Part shown: positions 62,753 to 64,000 of the stretch, piece by piece | Layout of the letters: the number at the start of each line of letters is the position of its first letter | Position numbering within the stretch: position 1 is the stretch's first letter | Source: Paragordius varius | Taxonomy: Eukaryota; Nematomorpha | NCBI GenBank assembly: GCA_964247055.1 | Contig: OZ176052.1 | Location: 2,418,001-2,482,000 of the forward strand | Direction: 5' to 3' | DNA length: 64,000 nucleotides | The notes under the pieces: generated by a model | Seen by the model: only the letters and a program-made list of their open reading frames with translations | Told to the model about the DNA's origin: nothing | Database searches by the model: none | Made by a program: the position numbers and the translations under genes

Positions 62753-63425
62753 ATGCCCTGGTACTTTCCGTGGTCTGAAACGTTAGTTTTAAAAGCATAC
62801 CGCTATGTATTAAACCGTTATTTTGGTTTTTATATATCGGAAAAGCTTATTTTAAATCAGTTGGATATAGATATATCATTAGGAACTAGTTCGATTAAAG
62901 ATGTATCCCTCAATATTGAAGTAATAATATATTTTATTTAGAACATAAATCAATTCTTACGTGATTTCAACATTCCCTTGGAATTGGAAAGCGGATTTGT
63001 GAAAAATGTGTACTTCAAAATACCCTGGTCATCAATTTTTACTTCTGCTTCGGAAATTGAGTTGATTGATGTCGACCTCATATTTCGATTAAAAAATATT
63101 TCTGATAACAAAAAAAGTATTTTTTCTACTAACTACTAGAATTAGAAATCCATGTCCCATGCATGACCGATAGTGTGGCTCTTGTAAAAGAATATTTGCA
63201 AAAGGATGGTACGAACGTTGATTTTGCCGATAATGATGTGAATAATTTTGAGGGTGTAGAATTGTTCGCTCATACATTAGATTCAAGTTTATAATTTTAT
63301 TTTACATTTATAGTATTAACTCGCATAAAGTTTTTGGCCAAGAATATTAATGTCCACCTAATAATGGACCCCCCTAACTACCCTTCACACAATCAATATG
63401 GATCCTTTAAATTACATATACCAAG
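62753..63425 (+). CDS. ATG2: ATG2 autophagy lipid-transfer protein, N-terminal exons (partial)
   Basis: ATG2 is a rod-shaped lipid-transfer protein that bridges the ER to the growing autophagosome membrane. Four exons are visible: 62753-62920, 62942-63116, 63140-63286, 63314-63425; phases 0,1,1 then 2 at the last donor, about 200 aa. The protein starts MPWYFPWSETLVLKAYRYVL, the Chorein_N domain. SLNIE joins NINQFLRDFNIPLELESGFV in line with human ATG2A IPLE-type sequence (SPLELVEGFVGSIEVAVPW), then VYFKIPWSSIF, and VELFAHTLDSILTRIKF matching human MFAQTIETVLRRIKV. The three introns are 21, 23 and 27 nt. The first ATG follows TTATTTTAAG by 2 nt, a possible splice or spliced-leader acceptor. 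The gene continues past the window edge. Confidence 0.92.
62921..62941 (+). other. ATG2: 21-nt intron (ATG2 intron 1)
   Basis: GTAATA donor at 62921, TTTAG acceptor ending 62941. Its length is a multiple of three, but it ends in an in-frame TAG, so it must be removed. The join SLNIE/NINQF is phase 0 and lies within a conserved chorein block without a gap. Confidence 0.87.
63117..63139 (+). other. ATG2: 23-nt intron (ATG2 intron 2)
   Basis: GTATTT donor at 63117, ACTAG acceptor ending 63139, with a perfect TACTAAC-type branch-point motif inside (about 63128-63133). The codon is split 1+2. Removing it brings the LEIHVPCMTDSVAL frame into line. Confidence 0.82.
63287..63313 (+). other. ATG2: 27-nt intron (ATG2 intron 3)
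   Basis: GTTTAT donor at 63287, ATAG acceptor ending 63313. Joins FAHTLDS to ILTRIKFLAKN with a codon split 1+2, restoring the conserved ATG2 segment. Confidence 0.86.
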
Positions 63426-64000
63426 GTATGTAATATGAGCTAACTTTTATATTATAAATATGACAAAAATATTTATTACTTTCAGTTAATGGATTATGGA
63501 AAAAATAAACAAAGGGGTATATAGAGTGCTCTTTTTATGTATAAAAGAGTTGGATGACTTTAATAGATTTTTGTATCTGTATTACCATTTAATGATAGGT
63601 TAATGAATATAGCAAAATTTACTGGTTGTCAATACTATCATCTTAAAAGAGAGATTACCTCCTTTAAGAACATTATATATTTCTAAGTTGGGTGCTTAGA
63701 ATTTAGATTCATTTAATTTATATTATTTCATATTTAAATGAGACAAAGGCATTCTTTTTTCGCAATTAAGTGATCGAACAACTAATTTTTCCAAGGTTTA
63801 GGGATAATTTATATTTAAAATTTTACCAATATACTCATTTATAGTTTTCCAATGTCTTGCTTAAAATTTTAAATCAGAACCAATTATTTGCCGTTTTTTG
63901 TGCATTTTTATTGGAAATATTTATATTATAAATAATTGCAATATATTTGACACTATTAATTTATCCAAATTTTAATCTTGTTTTCATATATACTTATATA
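63426..64000 (+). other. ATG2 intron 4, beginning
   Basis: GTATGT donor at 63426. No acceptor in the rest of the window gives an open continuation in phase 2; the CAG at about 63486 leads straight into a stop. The intron most likely runs beyond the window, in contrast to the three tiny introns before it. Confidence 0.6.

Noticed and set aside
63479-63560. Fifth ATG2 exon after the CAG at about 63486
   Set aside because: With the phase left by exon 4 it opens directly with a stop codon and shows no ATG2-like sequence.

Overview
This is a strongly AT-rich window (by eye about three quarters A+T) from an invertebrate animal nuclear genome. The genes are spliced with GT-AG introns, intergenic and intronic DNA is full of (TA)n tracts and small transposons, and the proteins are ordinary animal housekeeping and membrane proteins. 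Introns fall into two size classes. Most run from about 80 nt to several kb. Seven introns, all at the 5' ends of genes, are only 21-29 nt long. Tiny 5' introns followed by large 3' introns are reported in schistosomes, and very short introns in dicyemids, so a flatworm or other small-bodied spiralian is a guess and no more.

Layout: 1-2530 is an RTE-type LINE whose 5' part is inverted. 3056-25573 (+) is a complete 29-exon NPC1 sterol transporter; one intron holds a second 5'-inverted RTE LINE and others hold MITEs. 26210-27074 is a small hAT element with another MITE nested in it. 27221-35242 (-) is bystin (40S ribosome assembly) in 8 exons, with a 2.2-kb hAT transposon in intron 2. Only 32 bp away, divergently oriented, NOC3L (60S assembly) runs 35275-43996 (+) in 10 exons. 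47040-50893 (+) is a 7-exon gene for a single-pass membrane protein that looks like the C-terminal half of a Serrate/Jagged ligand (one EGF, one VWC-like domain, transmembrane segment) with no DSL domain. 51103-55019 (-) is a short-chain dehydrogenase split by a hAT insertion inside its cofactor-binding TGxxxGIG motif. 55-62.6 kb is repeat territory. The window ends in the first four exons of the autophagy lipid-transfer gene ATG2 (62753 onward, +).

Two related blocks of about 160-bp tandem repeats lie in opposite orientation at about 38.1-40.1 kb (inside NOC3L intron 4) and 60.4-62.1 kb.

The genes do not form one pathway. The one functional link is bystin and NOC3L, nucleolar factors for the two ribosomal subunits that must share a very small promoter. 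Exon models were built by hand from homology, splice signals and reading phase; every junction given keeps frame. No retroviral, LTR or capsid-bearing element was recognised.
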